Of a stretch of DNA of 64,000 nt, positions 17,193 to 25,602 are shown piece by piece (position 1 is the stretch's first letter; each line of letters begins with the position of its first letter). Under the pieces are notes generated by a model. It did no database searches. It was not told the DNA's origin and worked only from the letters and a program-made list of their open reading frames with translations. The translations under genes and the position numbers were made by a program. The DNA is from Pseudoflavitalea rhizosphaerae (GTDB lineage: Bacteria; Bacteroidota; Bacteroidia; Chitinophagales; Chitinophagaceae), in contig NZ_RCSU01000009.1 of NCBI RefSeq assembly GCF_003991355.1, positions 62,001 through 126,000 of the forward strand. The letters are read 5' to 3'.

Positions 17193-17627
17193 ATGGGTAC
17201 GCTTCAACAAATCCACAACTGGAGCTTAACGCATCACCCGCGCTGGCTGGTAGTCATCCGGGTTGCACTGGGATTATGTTTATTCATCAAGGGCTATTCC
17301 TTTATGATCAACTCAACAGAACTGGATCTCCTGTTACAGAACAGCCGCCTGGCAGCACAAAATGATGCCATATCCATCTTTGTAACCTGGGCGCATTTGC
17401 TGGGTGGAGTGATGATCATTGTGGGATTATTCACCCGCTGGGCTGTAGCGCTTCAAATCCCCATTCTGTTGGGTGCACTGATCTTCATCACCACGCAACA
17501 GGGAATCTTCGCAGCAGGGTCTATGTTCCCGCTTACGATTGTAACTTTTCTGCTGCTGGTATTTTTCCTGGTGGAGGGCAGCGGTCCCATTTCACTGGAC
17601 CATTTCTTTAAGCATCACCAGGCCTAA
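17193..17627 (+). CDS. DoxX-like membrane protein
   Basis: 144 aa with four hydrophobic segments. WLVVIRVALGLCLFIKGYSFM and the later TWAHLLGGVMIIVGLFTRWAVALQIPILLGALIFI match the DoxX/SURF4-like family. The C-terminus ends in a charged tail with a His pair. The physiological role of the family is not settled. It is monocistronic, convergent with queD and separated from it by 20 bp. Confidence 0.85.
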   Translation: MGTLQQIHNWSLTHHPRWLVVIRVALGLCLFIKGYSFMINSTELDLLLQNSRLAAQNDAISIFVTWAHLLGGVMIIVGLFTRWAVALQIPILLGALIFITTQQGIFAAGSMFPLTIVTFLLLVFFLVEGSGPISLDHFFKHHQA

Positions 17628-17647
17628 CCCATTTTGAATGAAGAGAC

Positions 17648-18004
17648 TTATTCTCCTTCGTACACCACGCCGGAGGTAGGTGTTTCATGCAGTTCCAGCC
17701 GTTTCATGGCCGGGATGGAGGGTTTCAACTGGTCCCAGATCCAGACAGCGATCAACTCGCAGGTGGGATTGGAAAGGCCGGGGATATTATTGAGACATTT
17801 ATGATCCAGGGTGGCCACTACAGGTTTGATGATCTTCTTCAAAATTGCAAAGTCCATCACCCATCCGAGTTGCGGATCTGGCTTGCCTTCGATCCAAACG
17901 CGAAGTCGATAGGTATGGCCATGCATTTCTTTGCATTTATGTCCGTCCGGTACATTGGGTAAGAAATGGGCAGAATCGAATGTGAACTCTTTATAGATGA
18001 GCAT
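17648..18004 (-). CDS. queD: 6-carboxytetrahydropterin synthase (QueD)
   Basis: 118 aa from the ATG at 18004; an ATG 27 bp further upstream is less likely, since MLIYKEFTFDSAHFL is a standard start. Zinc ligands are seen in FDSAHFLP and the MHGHTYRLRVWIEG segment, and the Glu and Thr of ELHETPTSGV match the family end. It converts dihydroneopterin triphosphate to 6-carboxytetrahydropterin, the first committed step of queuosine synthesis. queG, the last step, lies at 32657 in the same window but not in an operon with it. Confidence 0.92.
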   Translation of the reverse strand: MLIYKEFTFDSAHFLPNVPDGHKCKEMHGHTYRLRVWIEGKPDPQLGWVMDFAILKKIIKPVVATLDHKCLNNIPGLSNPTCELIAVWIWDQLKPSIPAMKRLELHETPTSGVVYEGE

Positions 18005-18172
18005 AGAATAGAATGTGAGGCAAAGGTACAATAATGCGATACATAAGTTTTATGACGTGGCCTAGTAAGTTCTACTTATTGCTTCAAAAAACAAGACGGG
18101 CATTATCCGATTTTGTTTATCAGAACCTAAATAACCCTATTTTGCAGCTCTCTAAATCAAACCTTATATCTT

Positions 18173-19552
18173 ATGCGACTTCGATTTCGTCCTGCTTTTT
18201 TTATACTCCTTATTTTTTCCTTGGAAGGAACCGCGCAATACATCCCTTATAAAGCTTATCTCAGCGCATCCGGCCCATTTGGCCAACCTCATATCCGGTA
18301 TCAATATACAGACAACATGTTATACTCAGCCACCTCCAGATTTGCAGTCACTTATACTTCATCCGGAACGGTTAATCCAGACGGGTTATTCGATGGGGCC
18401 TATGACGGGCAACCCTGCATTATTCCAGTTGGTACTACGGCAGTATTCAGCATCGATTTTACAGGAAAACAGGGAACTGCGTTAAGCTATCCCAGAGGCA
18501 AGGTCCAGCTCCATTTCTATTCCGGGGGAGTACCTGCATCAGTATCAGGCAGGATGATGAAATCTGATGGTACCTGGTATGATATAACAGGCTGGATAAA
18601 TGTATCCACCGTAGTCAACAATGCTGTCTGGGAAGGTACCACATCCGGAGTATACACAGGCGCACAGATTCTGGAAATTACAGTGCAAGCCCCCGCAGGT
18701 GGAAATGCCAGTCTAACTGAGATCGAATATATCCAGAACAGGCCATTGGCATTAAATGGCCTGGTGACTAAATTCAATAATCAAATACTCTACAAGAATT
18801 TTGAATGGAGGGATGTAAATAACACACAGGTGGCATTCATAAGAAATGATGGCAATGCCTCATTCAAAGGAATAGGTGTAAACACACTCAATCCTACCGT
18901 TGCACTTCAGGTAACAGGAAATTCCATTATCAGCGGCCACACAACTCTCGGATCTCTTACTATCGCTACCAATGCTGTTGCTGGAAGGGTTTTCACCTGC
19001 AATGCCAGCGGATTAGGCACCTGGCAGGATCTTCCAGCCGGTTCCGGCAGCGGATGGACTCTCACTGGCAATAGTGGCACTACAGAGAACAAGCTCGGCA
19101 CTACAGGAGCAGTTGATTTGCCTTTCATTACCAACAACACAGAAAAAATGCGCATCACAAAAGATGGTAATGTCGGTATTGGGATTACATCATTTGACGC
19201 TAATTATAAACTGCATGTAAACGGAAATATCCGCGCAAGAAAAGTAAGAGTAGAAAACAATAATTGGCCCGACTATGTATTCAAAACAGACTACCCACTC
19301 ATGTCACTCGCAGAACTGGCTGCATTTATAAAACAGTACCATCATCTCCCTGAAATACCTTCTGCCACTGAAGTTCAGAAATCAGGAATCGATTTGGGTG
19401 CGAACCAGGCTACATTGCTGAAGAAAATAGAAGAACTCACTTTGTACATCATCGAACAGCAAAGCAAACTGGACCAACAGCAGGATGCCATCAAACAACA
19501 AAACCAGCGGATTGAGCAACTGGAAAAGAAATTGAACAGTTCCCCACAATAA
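18173..19552 (+). CDS. Secreted surface protein with C-terminal coiled coil
   Basis: 459 aa. It has a signal peptide (MRLRFRPAFFILLIFSLEGTAQ), then a beta-rich region with glycine and threonine repeats (LGSLTIATNAVAG, WTLTGNSGTTENKLGTTGAVDLPF). The tail segment MRITKDGNVGIG, then LHVNGNIRARKVRVE and YHHLPEIPSATEVQKSGID, is the hallmark of Bacteroidota tail-fibre-like surface proteins. A glutamine-rich coiled coil (EQQSKLDQQQDAIKQQNQRIEQLEKK) ends it, probably for trimerisation. Its binding partner is unknown. Confidence 0.8.
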   Translation: MRLRFRPAFFILLIFSLEGTAQYIPYKAYLSASGPFGQPHIRYQYTDNMLYSATSRFAVTYTSSGTVNPDGLFDGAYDGQPCIIPVGTTAVFSIDFTGKQGTALSYPRGKVQLHFYSGGVPASVSGRMMKSDGTWYDITGWINVSTVVNNAVWEGTTSGVYTGAQILEITVQAPAGGNASLTEIEYIQNRPLALNGLVTKFNNQILYKNFEWRDVNNTQVAFIRNDGNASFKGIGVNTLNPTVALQVTGNSIISGHTTLGSLTIATNAVAGRVFTCNASGLGTWQDLPAGSGSGWTLTGNSGTTENKLGTTGAVDLPFITNNTEKMRITKDGNVGIGITSFDANYKLHVNGNIRARKVRVENNNWPDYVFKTDYPLMSLAELAAFIKQYHHLPEIPSATEVQKSGIDLGANQATLLKKIEELTLYIIEQQSKLDQQQDAIKQQNQRIEQLEKKLNSSPQ

Positions 19553-19564
19553 CCCTCCATCAAA

Positions 19565-19588
19565 GAGGCTGCCTCATGCGGCAGCCTC
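19565..19588. terminator. Hairpin after the surface-protein gene
   Basis: GAGGCTGCC and GGCAGCCTC form a perfect 9-bp stem with loop TCATGC, 12 bp after the stop. No T run follows on either side, so it may stabilise mRNA ends rather than terminate on its own. Confidence 0.6.
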
Positions 19589-19622
19589 CCGATCATTGAG
19601 CTGAGATCAAATAGAAGAATAT

Positions 19623-20522
19623 TTATTTGTGAAGTGTGATCTTACTCAGGTTCGTTTCTTTTCCTGCTGTCACTTCCACACCGGTAATGGTAGTATCACT
19701 GTAACCATTGGAAGCATTCACAAATACCGTATAAGTGCCTTGTTTCAGACCGCGGGCCTTCCACAGACCATTATGCCAGGGCAGCGCATAGGCTGTATCA
19801 GATTCGTTGTATACGCTGATCACGGGCCATGCATCCTTCGGCTCGATACGGCCGGACACGGATCCTGTGGCTTTCACTGTGAAGAGATGGATAACGGGCT
19901 TCAGGTAGAAGACACCATCGCGAACGCGCACCACGGAACGGGTAACATCAAAGTCAAGCCATAAACGGAAACGATCAGGCTGGTATTCATCCCAGTCGCC
20001 CCCTTTCACGGAGATCAGAATGGTAGACGAAAGGCCCGGCCAAAGTTTCAGCGGATAAGTGGTACTATCTTTCATCAGCGAATTGTTCTCTCCCAGTTCG
20101 ATCTTGATAAGGCGTACTTTCCCTTTGGGAATGATGCCATTCGCCAGCAGGGTATCTGTACCGTTGCGCAGGGTCAGCAGGTCATATACACCCGGCTTGA
20201 TCTCCAGTGATTGCCAGGTAACACAATCATTGCGGTCATCGTCCCAGTCGTGATGATTACCCCGACCGTTATTGTCATCATCATCGTCATCATCATCTCC
20301 CCTGTTGTCTTTTGAACAGGTGTCTAATAGTATTTTCACAGATTTGATATCTACCATTACATGATCGAAGAAACCGGGATCATCGGTGAGATAGAGACTA
20401 ACCTGTTGTGAGCCCGGAGGAAGCGGTTGCTGTTCCGTGGAATCGCTTTTGGAACAAGCATAGAACACAAGTGAGGCCAATACGATAACCGCCCCAAAAC
20501 CATACAGTTTTGACAGTTTCAT
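19623..20522 (-). CDS. DUF4382 lipoprotein with poly-Asp tract
   Basis: 299 aa from the ATG at 20522 (an upstream ATG at 20561 would place 13 residues before the signal). The lipobox is LVFYACSKS. The DUF4382 domain starts at VSLYLTDDPGFFDHVMVDIKSVKI. It is interrupted by an Asp-rich insertion of eight consecutive Asp residues plus His/Asp/Asn around residues 76-98, which probably binds divalent metal. A C-terminal beta-sandwich (GSVSGRIEPKDAWPVISVYN) follows. DUF4382 proteins are predicted cell-surface proteins of unknown role. Confidence 0.85.
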   Translation of the reverse strand: MKLSKLYGFGAVIVLASLVFYACSKSDSTEQQPLPPGSQQVSLYLTDDPGFFDHVMVDIKSVKILLDTCSKDNRGDDDDDDDDNNGRGNHHDWDDDRNDCVTWQSLEIKPGVYDLLTLRNGTDTLLANGIIPKGKVRLIKIELGENNSLMKDSTTYPLKLWPGLSSTILISVKGGDWDEYQPDRFRLWLDFDVTRSVVRVRDGVFYLKPVIHLFTVKATGSVSGRIEPKDAWPVISVYNESDTAYALPWHNGLWKARGLKQGTYTVFVNASNGYSDTTITGVEVTAGKETNLSKITLHK

Positions 20523-20637
20523 ACGAAGTTTTTTATGTGGTTTAAATGAAGTTCCAACCATAAAAAAAACAAATCCTGTGCCTGATCCGGTTTTGGTGGA
20601 AAACTAATAATAATGGAATAATGAGAAAATGGACAAG

Positions 20638-20670
20638 ATTATTAGTCTACCAATTTGGTAGACTAATAAT
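20638..20670. promoter_or_regulatory. 33-bp perfect palindrome, candidate operator
   Basis: ATTATTAGTCTACCAA, one central T, then TTGGTAGACTAATAAT. All 16 positions of each arm pair. It lies about 49 bp upstream of the gene at 20719 and 115 bp upstream of the reverse-strand gene ending at 20522, between divergent genes. It is AT-rich, has no T run and is not followed by a terminator. It suits a dimeric regulator, but no regulator gene is adjacent. Confidence 0.7.
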
Positions 20671-20718
20671 TTCGCTGTAATATTGTACTGTCATTCACAA
20701 GCAACACAATGTCTTTGC

Positions 20719-21045
20719 ATGAAAACATTACCTGCATATCAATGGCTGATAGCCGTTCCGGCGCTGATCTTCAGCACTACGGAGATATACCCCGGCAAGC
20801 CGGCTGAGATCAGTGGACAGATCATTCATACTGAAACCGGCCAGCACATAGAGAATGCCTATGTGTATATCGTTTCGGGAGAAGAAGAGAGTTTGACAGA
20901 CAAAAATGGAAGGTTTTCCATCACCACCTGGCAAGAATTGCCTGTTACGCTGGTGATTGAACATCCGCAGTACAAGAAAAAGAAAGTCCGCGCTACCGAT
21001 GCTTCACAAAAACAGGTGATCAAACTGGAGCCCAAAGGTCAATAA
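20719..21045 (+). CDS. Carboxypeptidase-regulatory-like domain protein
   Basis: 108 aa from the ATG at 20719; the TTG at 20683 is upstream of the probable promoter. A hydrophobic leader MKTLPAYQWLIAVPALIFS may be a signal peptide. The rest is a small beta-sandwich of the CarboxypepD_reg/DUF4480 type: ISGQIIHTETGQHIENAYVYI and SLTDKNGRFSI. Such domains are usually part of TonB-dependent receptors, but here the domain stands alone. It precedes the fatty-acid-hydroxylase gene by 55 bp, in the same direction. Confidence 0.78.
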   Translation: MKTLPAYQWLIAVPALIFSTTEIYPGKPAEISGQIIHTETGQHIENAYVYIVSGEEESLTDKNGRFSITTWQELPVTLVIEHPQYKKKKVRATDASQKQVIKLEPKGQ

Positions 21046-21100
21046 CCAGTCTTAGTCTGCCGAATCGTTTCCGATGCATTAACCAACGAATAGCCATTGT

Positions 21101-22321
21101 ATGAAGTTCAACCTATTGGCATTTGCTGTACCGTTCTTTGTTTTATTCATGACCATTGAATTCCTGGTAGCGAGAAAAAAGAAACTACCCTATTTCAACC
21201 TTCATCATTCTGTAGCCAATGTTAGTATAGGCATTGCCGAAAGATTACTGGATGTTTGGGTAACAGGCGCTTTCTTTTTCTTCTATGATTACCTGCAAAC
21301 AAATTTTGGATTGTTTGAAATAAAGGCAGGCATCCTCACCTGGATACTGTTGTTGCTTTGTACGGATTTTTGCTGGTACTGGTATCACAGGTTGGCGCAT
21401 GAAGTGAATGTTTTCTGGGCTGCACATGTGGTGCATCACCAGAGTGAGGATTTCAATTATACGGTGAGTGCGCGCATCACCGTGTTCCAGGCCTTTATCA
21501 GAACAGGTTTCTGGGCCATACTGCCACTGCTGGGATTCCCGGCGCTGATGATCACCAGCCTTTTGCTGGTGCATGGGCTCTACCCGTTTTTCATCCATAC
21601 CCGGCTGATCGGTCAACTGGGCATCCTGGAATATATACTGGTAACGCCATCGCATCACAGGGTGCATCATGCGAGCAATGAACAGTATCTCGACAAGAAT
21701 TATGGAGATCTGTTCATCATCTGGGACAAGCTCTTCGGTACTTTTCAAAAAGAAGAAGACAATGTGGAGATCAAATACGGGCTCACCAAACCATTGAACA
21801 GTTACAGTTTTCTCTGGCAGCATATACATTTTTTTGCAGAGCTCTGGTATGCTGTCCGCCGCACCAGCGGCTTCCTGAACAAACTGAAACTGGTTTTCGG
21901 AAAGCCTGACCTGGTGGATCCTGCTGCCCGCGAAGCGGTGGAAAAAAAATTCAACATCTTTCATTTGCCACTGGCGGTTGAACAGCGATTGAACAGGTAC
22001 GTGATCTGGCAGATCGTACTCAGTATGGCATTGCTCTTTGTATTCATCCTGTTTGAACATTACCTGCCATTAACGCAGCAGGCGCTGATTTCACTGGGAC
22101 TGATCCTCACACTGATCAATTGCGGCGCCATCATGGAACAAAAGAGATGGGTGTTCTACCTGGAATTTTTTCGCTTACTCACGGTGGCCATCGGCCTTGT
22201 GATAGCATATCCCGCAGGATGGCTGAGTGTGTTGCTGCTGTTGGTAACGCTACTGTTGATCAGGTATTTTGAAACGATCCGCGATCATTATCTCTTCTGG
22301 GTTTACCAGCGCAGACAATAG
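21101..22321 (+). CDS. Sterol desaturase / fatty-acid hydroxylase family protein
   Basis: 406 aa. It contains the histidine cluster of the di-iron superfamily: WYHRLAHEVNVFWAAHVVHHQSEDFN and HHRVHHASNEQYLDKN. At least eight hydrophobic segments indicate an integral membrane enzyme. It is longer than the two relatives at 45831 and 46726 because of a C-terminal membrane extension of about 120 residues. The substrate is unknown, though lipid hydroxylation or desaturation is likely. A tRNA-like gene follows 17 bp later. Confidence 0.9.
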   Translation: MKFNLLAFAVPFFVLFMTIEFLVARKKKLPYFNLHHSVANVSIGIAERLLDVWVTGAFFFFYDYLQTNFGLFEIKAGILTWILLLLCTDFCWYWYHRLAHEVNVFWAAHVVHHQSEDFNYTVSARITVFQAFIRTGFWAILPLLGFPALMITSLLLVHGLYPFFIHTRLIGQLGILEYILVTPSHHRVHHASNEQYLDKNYGDLFIIWDKLFGTFQKEEDNVEIKYGLTKPLNSYSFLWQHIHFFAELWYAVRRTSGFLNKLKLVFGKPDLVDPAAREAVEKKFNIFHLPLAVEQRLNRYVIWQIVLSMALLFVFILFEHYLPLTQQALISLGLILTLINCGAIMEQKRWVFYLEFFRLLTVAIGLVIAYPAGWLSVLLLLVTLLLIRYFETIRDHYLFWVYQRRQ

Positions 22322-22338
22322 TTCTTACAATCGATACG

Positions 22339-22409
22339 AGTTACGTGGCCGAGTGGCGAGGCGGAGGTACGCAAGACCTTTTACGGTGGTTCGAGTCCAC
22401 CCGTAACTG
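22339..22409 (+). tRNA. tRNA-Cys-like gene with unusual anticodon loop
   Basis: A 71-nt cloverleaf can be drawn: acceptor AGTTACG/CGTAACT, D stem GCC/GGC with GAGTGGCGA loop, anticodon stem GAGGT/ACCTT, T arm GGTGG-TTCGAGT-CCACC. The anticodon loop reads ACGCAAG, giving anticodon GCA (Cys) by position, but position 33 is C where U is nearly universal. Discriminator G73 and base pair A1-U72 are not the usual Cys identity set, and no CCA is encoded. It could be a diverged or inactive tRNA. Confidence 0.62.
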
Positions 22410-22544
22410 CTATTTGCATCGGTTCAATATCATTGAGCCCCAGGGCGATGTTTCTACTTCGCCCTTCAAAAAAATTGTGGCAGCCATAGCCACCCCGGAT
22501 TCAACTCAGTGTTTTTTTCATATGGCAAGCAATCGTTGATGAGA
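22410..22544 (+). other. Possible structured RNA after the tRNA-like gene
   Basis: This 135-bp stretch holds two stems, AGGGCGA/TCGCCCT near 22443-22466 and GTGGC/GCCAC near 22479-22495, and leads into a strong terminator at 22545. There is no ORF with a convincing start. It may be a trailing part of the tRNA transcript or a small RNA. I found no named family resemblance. Confidence 0.4.
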
Positions 22545-22574
22545 GGCAGTGTTTCCACACTGCCTTCTTTTTTT
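22545..22574 (+). terminator. Strong terminator downstream of the tRNA-like gene
   Basis: GGCAGTGT and ACACTGCC form a perfect 8-bp stem around a TTCC loop, followed by TTCTTTTTTT. No protein gene in this direction ends nearby, so the transcript it ends is the tRNA or a non-coding RNA. Confidence 0.85.
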
Positions 22575-22677
22575 ACCAGGGTTTTGCCGATAAAAATTTT
22601 TGATTATATTGATATGTATATTTAAGAGGTGTTTATGTATAGGAGGGTGGCACAATCTTTAGAAGAATCCTACGGTT

Positions 22678-23415
22678 ATGGCAACTATAATTCAATGGCG
22701 GATCGGCTGTTCCGGCTTTCACTACCGCGAGTGGAAAGACCTTTTTTACCCTCCGGAAACACCACAGCGCAAATGGTTTGATTACTATTGCACCAGGTTC
22801 AACACACTGGAACTCAACTACACTTTCTACCGATTTCCACAGGTAGCGCCCCTGGAAAGCTGGTACGACAAAAGTCCACCTGGTTTCAATTTTTCCATCA
22901 AAGCACCAAGGCTTATCACACATTTCAAGCAATTCAAAGATGTACGCCCATTGCTGGACGACTTCTACAATGTTGCAAAAGAAGGCTTGAAAGATAAGCT
23001 GGGCCCCGTTTTGTTCCAGTTTCACCCCAAAACAGTCTACTCTCCCTACCTGCTGGAAGAGATACTGGCGCAGTTGGACCAGGAAGTGAACAATGTACTT
23101 GAATTCCGGGACATCAGCTGGTGGCGGGAAGATGTGATACAACAACTGGCGGCCCAGAAAGTAGTGTTCTGCGGCGTAAGCCACCACCGGCTTCCGGAAA
23201 CGCCAGTCATCAACGGGCCACTGGTGTATTATCGCTTTCACGGTGTACCCATCCTGTACAAAAGTGAATATTCCACAGCGTTCCTTGACGAAGTAAGTGA
23301 AACCATCAGCGCCAACGGACAGGTGCGCGAAGCCTACCTCTACCTGAATAATACAGCAAAGGGGCATGCTATCAAGAACGCTTTGTATTTACAGGAAAAA
23401 CTGATGAATGGATAG
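22678..23415 (+). CDS. DUF72 domain protein
   Basis: 245 aa, cytoplasmic. It starts WRIGCSGFHYREWKDLFYP and continues with FNTLELNYTFYRFP, SIKAPRLITHFKQF, FQFHPKTVYS and YYRFHGV. These conserved blocks define the DUF72 TIM-barrel family, of unknown function, some members of which resemble endonuclease-IV-like folds. Length and motif order are normal. It has 104 bp of upstream space after the terminator at 22574. Confidence 0.93.
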   Translation: MATIIQWRIGCSGFHYREWKDLFYPPETPQRKWFDYYCTRFNTLELNYTFYRFPQVAPLESWYDKSPPGFNFSIKAPRLITHFKQFKDVRPLLDDFYNVAKEGLKDKLGPVLFQFHPKTVYSPYLLEEILAQLDQEVNNVLEFRDISWWREDVIQQLAAQKVVFCGVSHHRLPETPVINGPLVYYRFHGVPILYKSEYSTAFLDEVSETISANGQVREAYLYLNNTAKGHAIKNALYLQEKLMNG

Positions 23416-23442
23416 AATATTACACTACAAAATTTAAGACTG

Positions 23443-25374
23443 TCAATTCGCAACAATGATCTCAGGTCTCTTGATGATCTGTGTATTGTATTTGAATTTG
23501 ATATTTGTATTGAAGTCAACACGCCAATGTGATCCATAATAATTGGCGCGGGGAAAATAATGCGCTTTCAGTTCCAGCGTTCCGAAGATCAGACTTTCGT
23601 TCCTGGCTCTCAAACCCGCGCCAACACTCTGATACAGATCGCTCTGCTTTATGCTTTCGTAAGGCGGCGTCATCAAAGTAAAATTGGCGAAAGCAAATGG
23701 AGCGAAGCGAAAATTGATGAAGTTCCAGGGACTGAAAAATACAGATTCCCCTTTCAGCGTTGCCCGCATATCGCCACCGATATTGCGGCCATTGTACAGC
23801 TCACGGATGCCAAAATTACTTTCCAGCCAGAGGTCTTCATTCAACACTTTGTTGATCTGTCCTGTGATACCAACGTTGATGAATGTACGTTGTTTCCACC
23901 TCGGGCCCATCGTACGGAGCCGGCTGAAAAAATCCAGGTTGGCCAGGATGTCCACATCTTCCAATGTATTCTTATTCCAGAATCCACCGGCACGGAAAGT
24001 AAAATTCAGGTAGCTTTCCTTTTCCGTAAAATAATTACGGCTCACATCCAGCCCCATGTAAGGTCTTTCCAGCCCATGCTTTTTAGTCCAGCCAGCAGTG
24101 GCTGTTACATCCATCCCTTCCGGAAGGTCCTCCGACCTGCCGAAGCCGTAGATATAGCGGGTCTTATAGAAGTTTTGCCCGAAGATGGACAATGAGCCCA
24201 GCACTCCATACATATCCGCAAACTGGGCATCGTAATGAACTTTGAAAGAATCAGGGATCAATTCAAATCTTTTCTTCATCAGCCGCAGACCGAGGATCGT
24301 CCGCAAACGTCCGTCCTGGTTCTTCTCTTTCACCAGCTTGAATGCACCTGTATTCCATCCCATCCACGCATCGTAGTTATAATATTTGTAAGCGAATCCT
24401 CTCTGATAGATTGAGTCTGGAATATACTGGTTCTCCGTTTCATGCCATGCCAGTTCTGCTGCATAGGTAAACTTCGTATACTGGTTAACGAGAGGTCTGA
24501 TGAATTTTGTATAGAAGGTGGTTTCCTCATCCCTGCCGCTGTTCAAACCGTCTGCAAAGTTCTTGTACCCCACATATCCATCGATAAACGAACCTGCGAT
24601 ATTCCGTTTGATGAATTCCATACCATACCCTACCTTATCCACGCGGCGGGTATCGTATAGCACTGAACCCAGCAGCCGGTCGCCCCATCCGCCGAGATTA
24701 TCCTCCCTGGCGCTCACATCGAAACTCTTCATATTCCGCAAATGGAGAGAGCCGCCGATACTCAATACATCTTTTGTAAGCACTATCACATCCACTGAAT
24801 CATAACTGTTCTCTGCCGGTTCAATGATGATGCGGGCATCCTGCAGATAGGTTTGGTCGCGCAGATGTCTTTCATTATCCGCCAGCAGATATGGATCTAT
24901 CCTGTCGCCCGGGTGGAAGAAAAGGTTATTGCGTATAACATATCCTCTCGTCTTATGGTGGAAGCTATTGGCCAGCCTGGTGAGCCAGCTCTTGTATACT
25001 TTGCTTGTATCGTTGATGGCAGTACCGAAATCAAGTCCCTTCATCGTAACCTTTCGGATCACCCGCTTATCGTAAATACTGAACACCAGGTCATTCCTGA
25101 TCGGTGTGAGAGCAGCAATATTTTCACGCAGGGTATCACGGAGAAGGTTACGCGCCAGCTTACCCAGCAGCCCCTTTCTTTTGAGGATGAAACTATCGAT
25201 CCCCGGCTTTGGAGGTAGTGTATCGGACCTTTTCACTCTTACGGGCTTAATTGCCGTATCTGCAGAGCTTTTGTGAGCTTTCTCCCTGCCCGACTGGGCA
25301 TGAAGAGATGCAACCAAGCCGCCCGGCAGGACCCCGGTACAACAAATGATCATAATCAAAACGCAAATCCTCAT
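23443..25374 (-). CDS. POTRA-containing outer-membrane beta-barrel protein
   Basis: 643 aa from the ATG at 25374; an upstream in-frame ATG at 25398 adds only 8 residues. The signal peptide is followed by a POTRA-like part (VIRKVTMKGLDFGTA, then RNNLFFHPGDRIDPYLLADNERHLRD and VDVIVLTKDVLSIGGSL). The long C-terminal half has alternating aromatic/glycine strands typical of a BamA/TamA-type barrel. Its role may be assembly or transport of envelope components. The client is unknown. Confidence 0.8.
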   Translation of the reverse strand: MRICVLIMIICCTGVLPGGLVASLHAQSGREKAHKSSADTAIKPVRVKRSDTLPPKPGIDSFILKRKGLLGKLARNLLRDTLRENIAALTPIRNDLVFSIYDKRVIRKVTMKGLDFGTAINDTSKVYKSWLTRLANSFHHKTRGYVIRNNLFFHPGDRIDPYLLADNERHLRDQTYLQDARIIIEPAENSYDSVDVIVLTKDVLSIGGSLHLRNMKSFDVSAREDNLGGWGDRLLGSVLYDTRRVDKVGYGMEFIKRNIAGSFIDGYVGYKNFADGLNSGRDEETTFYTKFIRPLVNQYTKFTYAAELAWHETENQYIPDSIYQRGFAYKYYNYDAWMGWNTGAFKLVKEKNQDGRLRTILGLRLMKKRFELIPDSFKVHYDAQFADMYGVLGSLSIFGQNFYKTRYIYGFGRSEDLPEGMDVTATAGWTKKHGLERPYMGLDVSRNYFTEKESYLNFTFRAGGFWNKNTLEDVDILANLDFFSRLRTMGPRWKQRTFINVGITGQINKVLNEDLWLESNFGIRELYNGRNIGGDMRATLKGESVFFSPWNFINFRFAPFAFANFTLMTPPYESIKQSDLYQSVGAGLRARNESLIFGTLELKAHYFPRANYYGSHWRVDFNTNIKFKYNTQIIKRPEIIVAN

Positions 25375-25450
25375 GTATTCCTGCCTTATATACGGCAAAA
25401 TAAGACTTTAAGAGGAAAGTGGTGGGGTTGTTAGGAATGCATTAACAGGG
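25375..25450. promoter_or_regulatory. Upstream region of the barrel gene
   Basis: This 76-bp stretch precedes element C and the start of the reverse-strand barrel gene. It is the probable promoter region. I could not place a confident -7 box. Confidence 0.3.
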
Positions 25451-25602
25451 GGGCGCAAAGGGATATGAACGCGCGGCTGGAAAACAAACCAACGCAGTTG
25501 GGGGATTATTGGGATGTGGATTGGTTGGATGGGACTGAAGTGCAGAGCCAGGCTGTTGAGCTTTTGTTTCCAAGGCCGCCTGTTCATATCACCTTTGCGC
25601 CC
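25451..25602 (+). repeat. 152-bp structured element, copy C
   Basis: Third family copy. Outer arms GGGCGCAAAGG and CCTTTGCGCCC are perfect complements, and the inner arm ATATGAAC pairs with GTTCATAT. It carries the AACAAACCAACGCA variant shared with copy D, plus CTTTTGTTTCCAAGGCC. It lies 76 bp upstream of the start of the barrel gene, pointing away from it. Confidence 0.9.

Noticed and set aside
22345-22539. ORF of 64 aa over the tRNA-like gene
   Set aside because: It runs through the cloverleaf sequence and has no credible start or composition.
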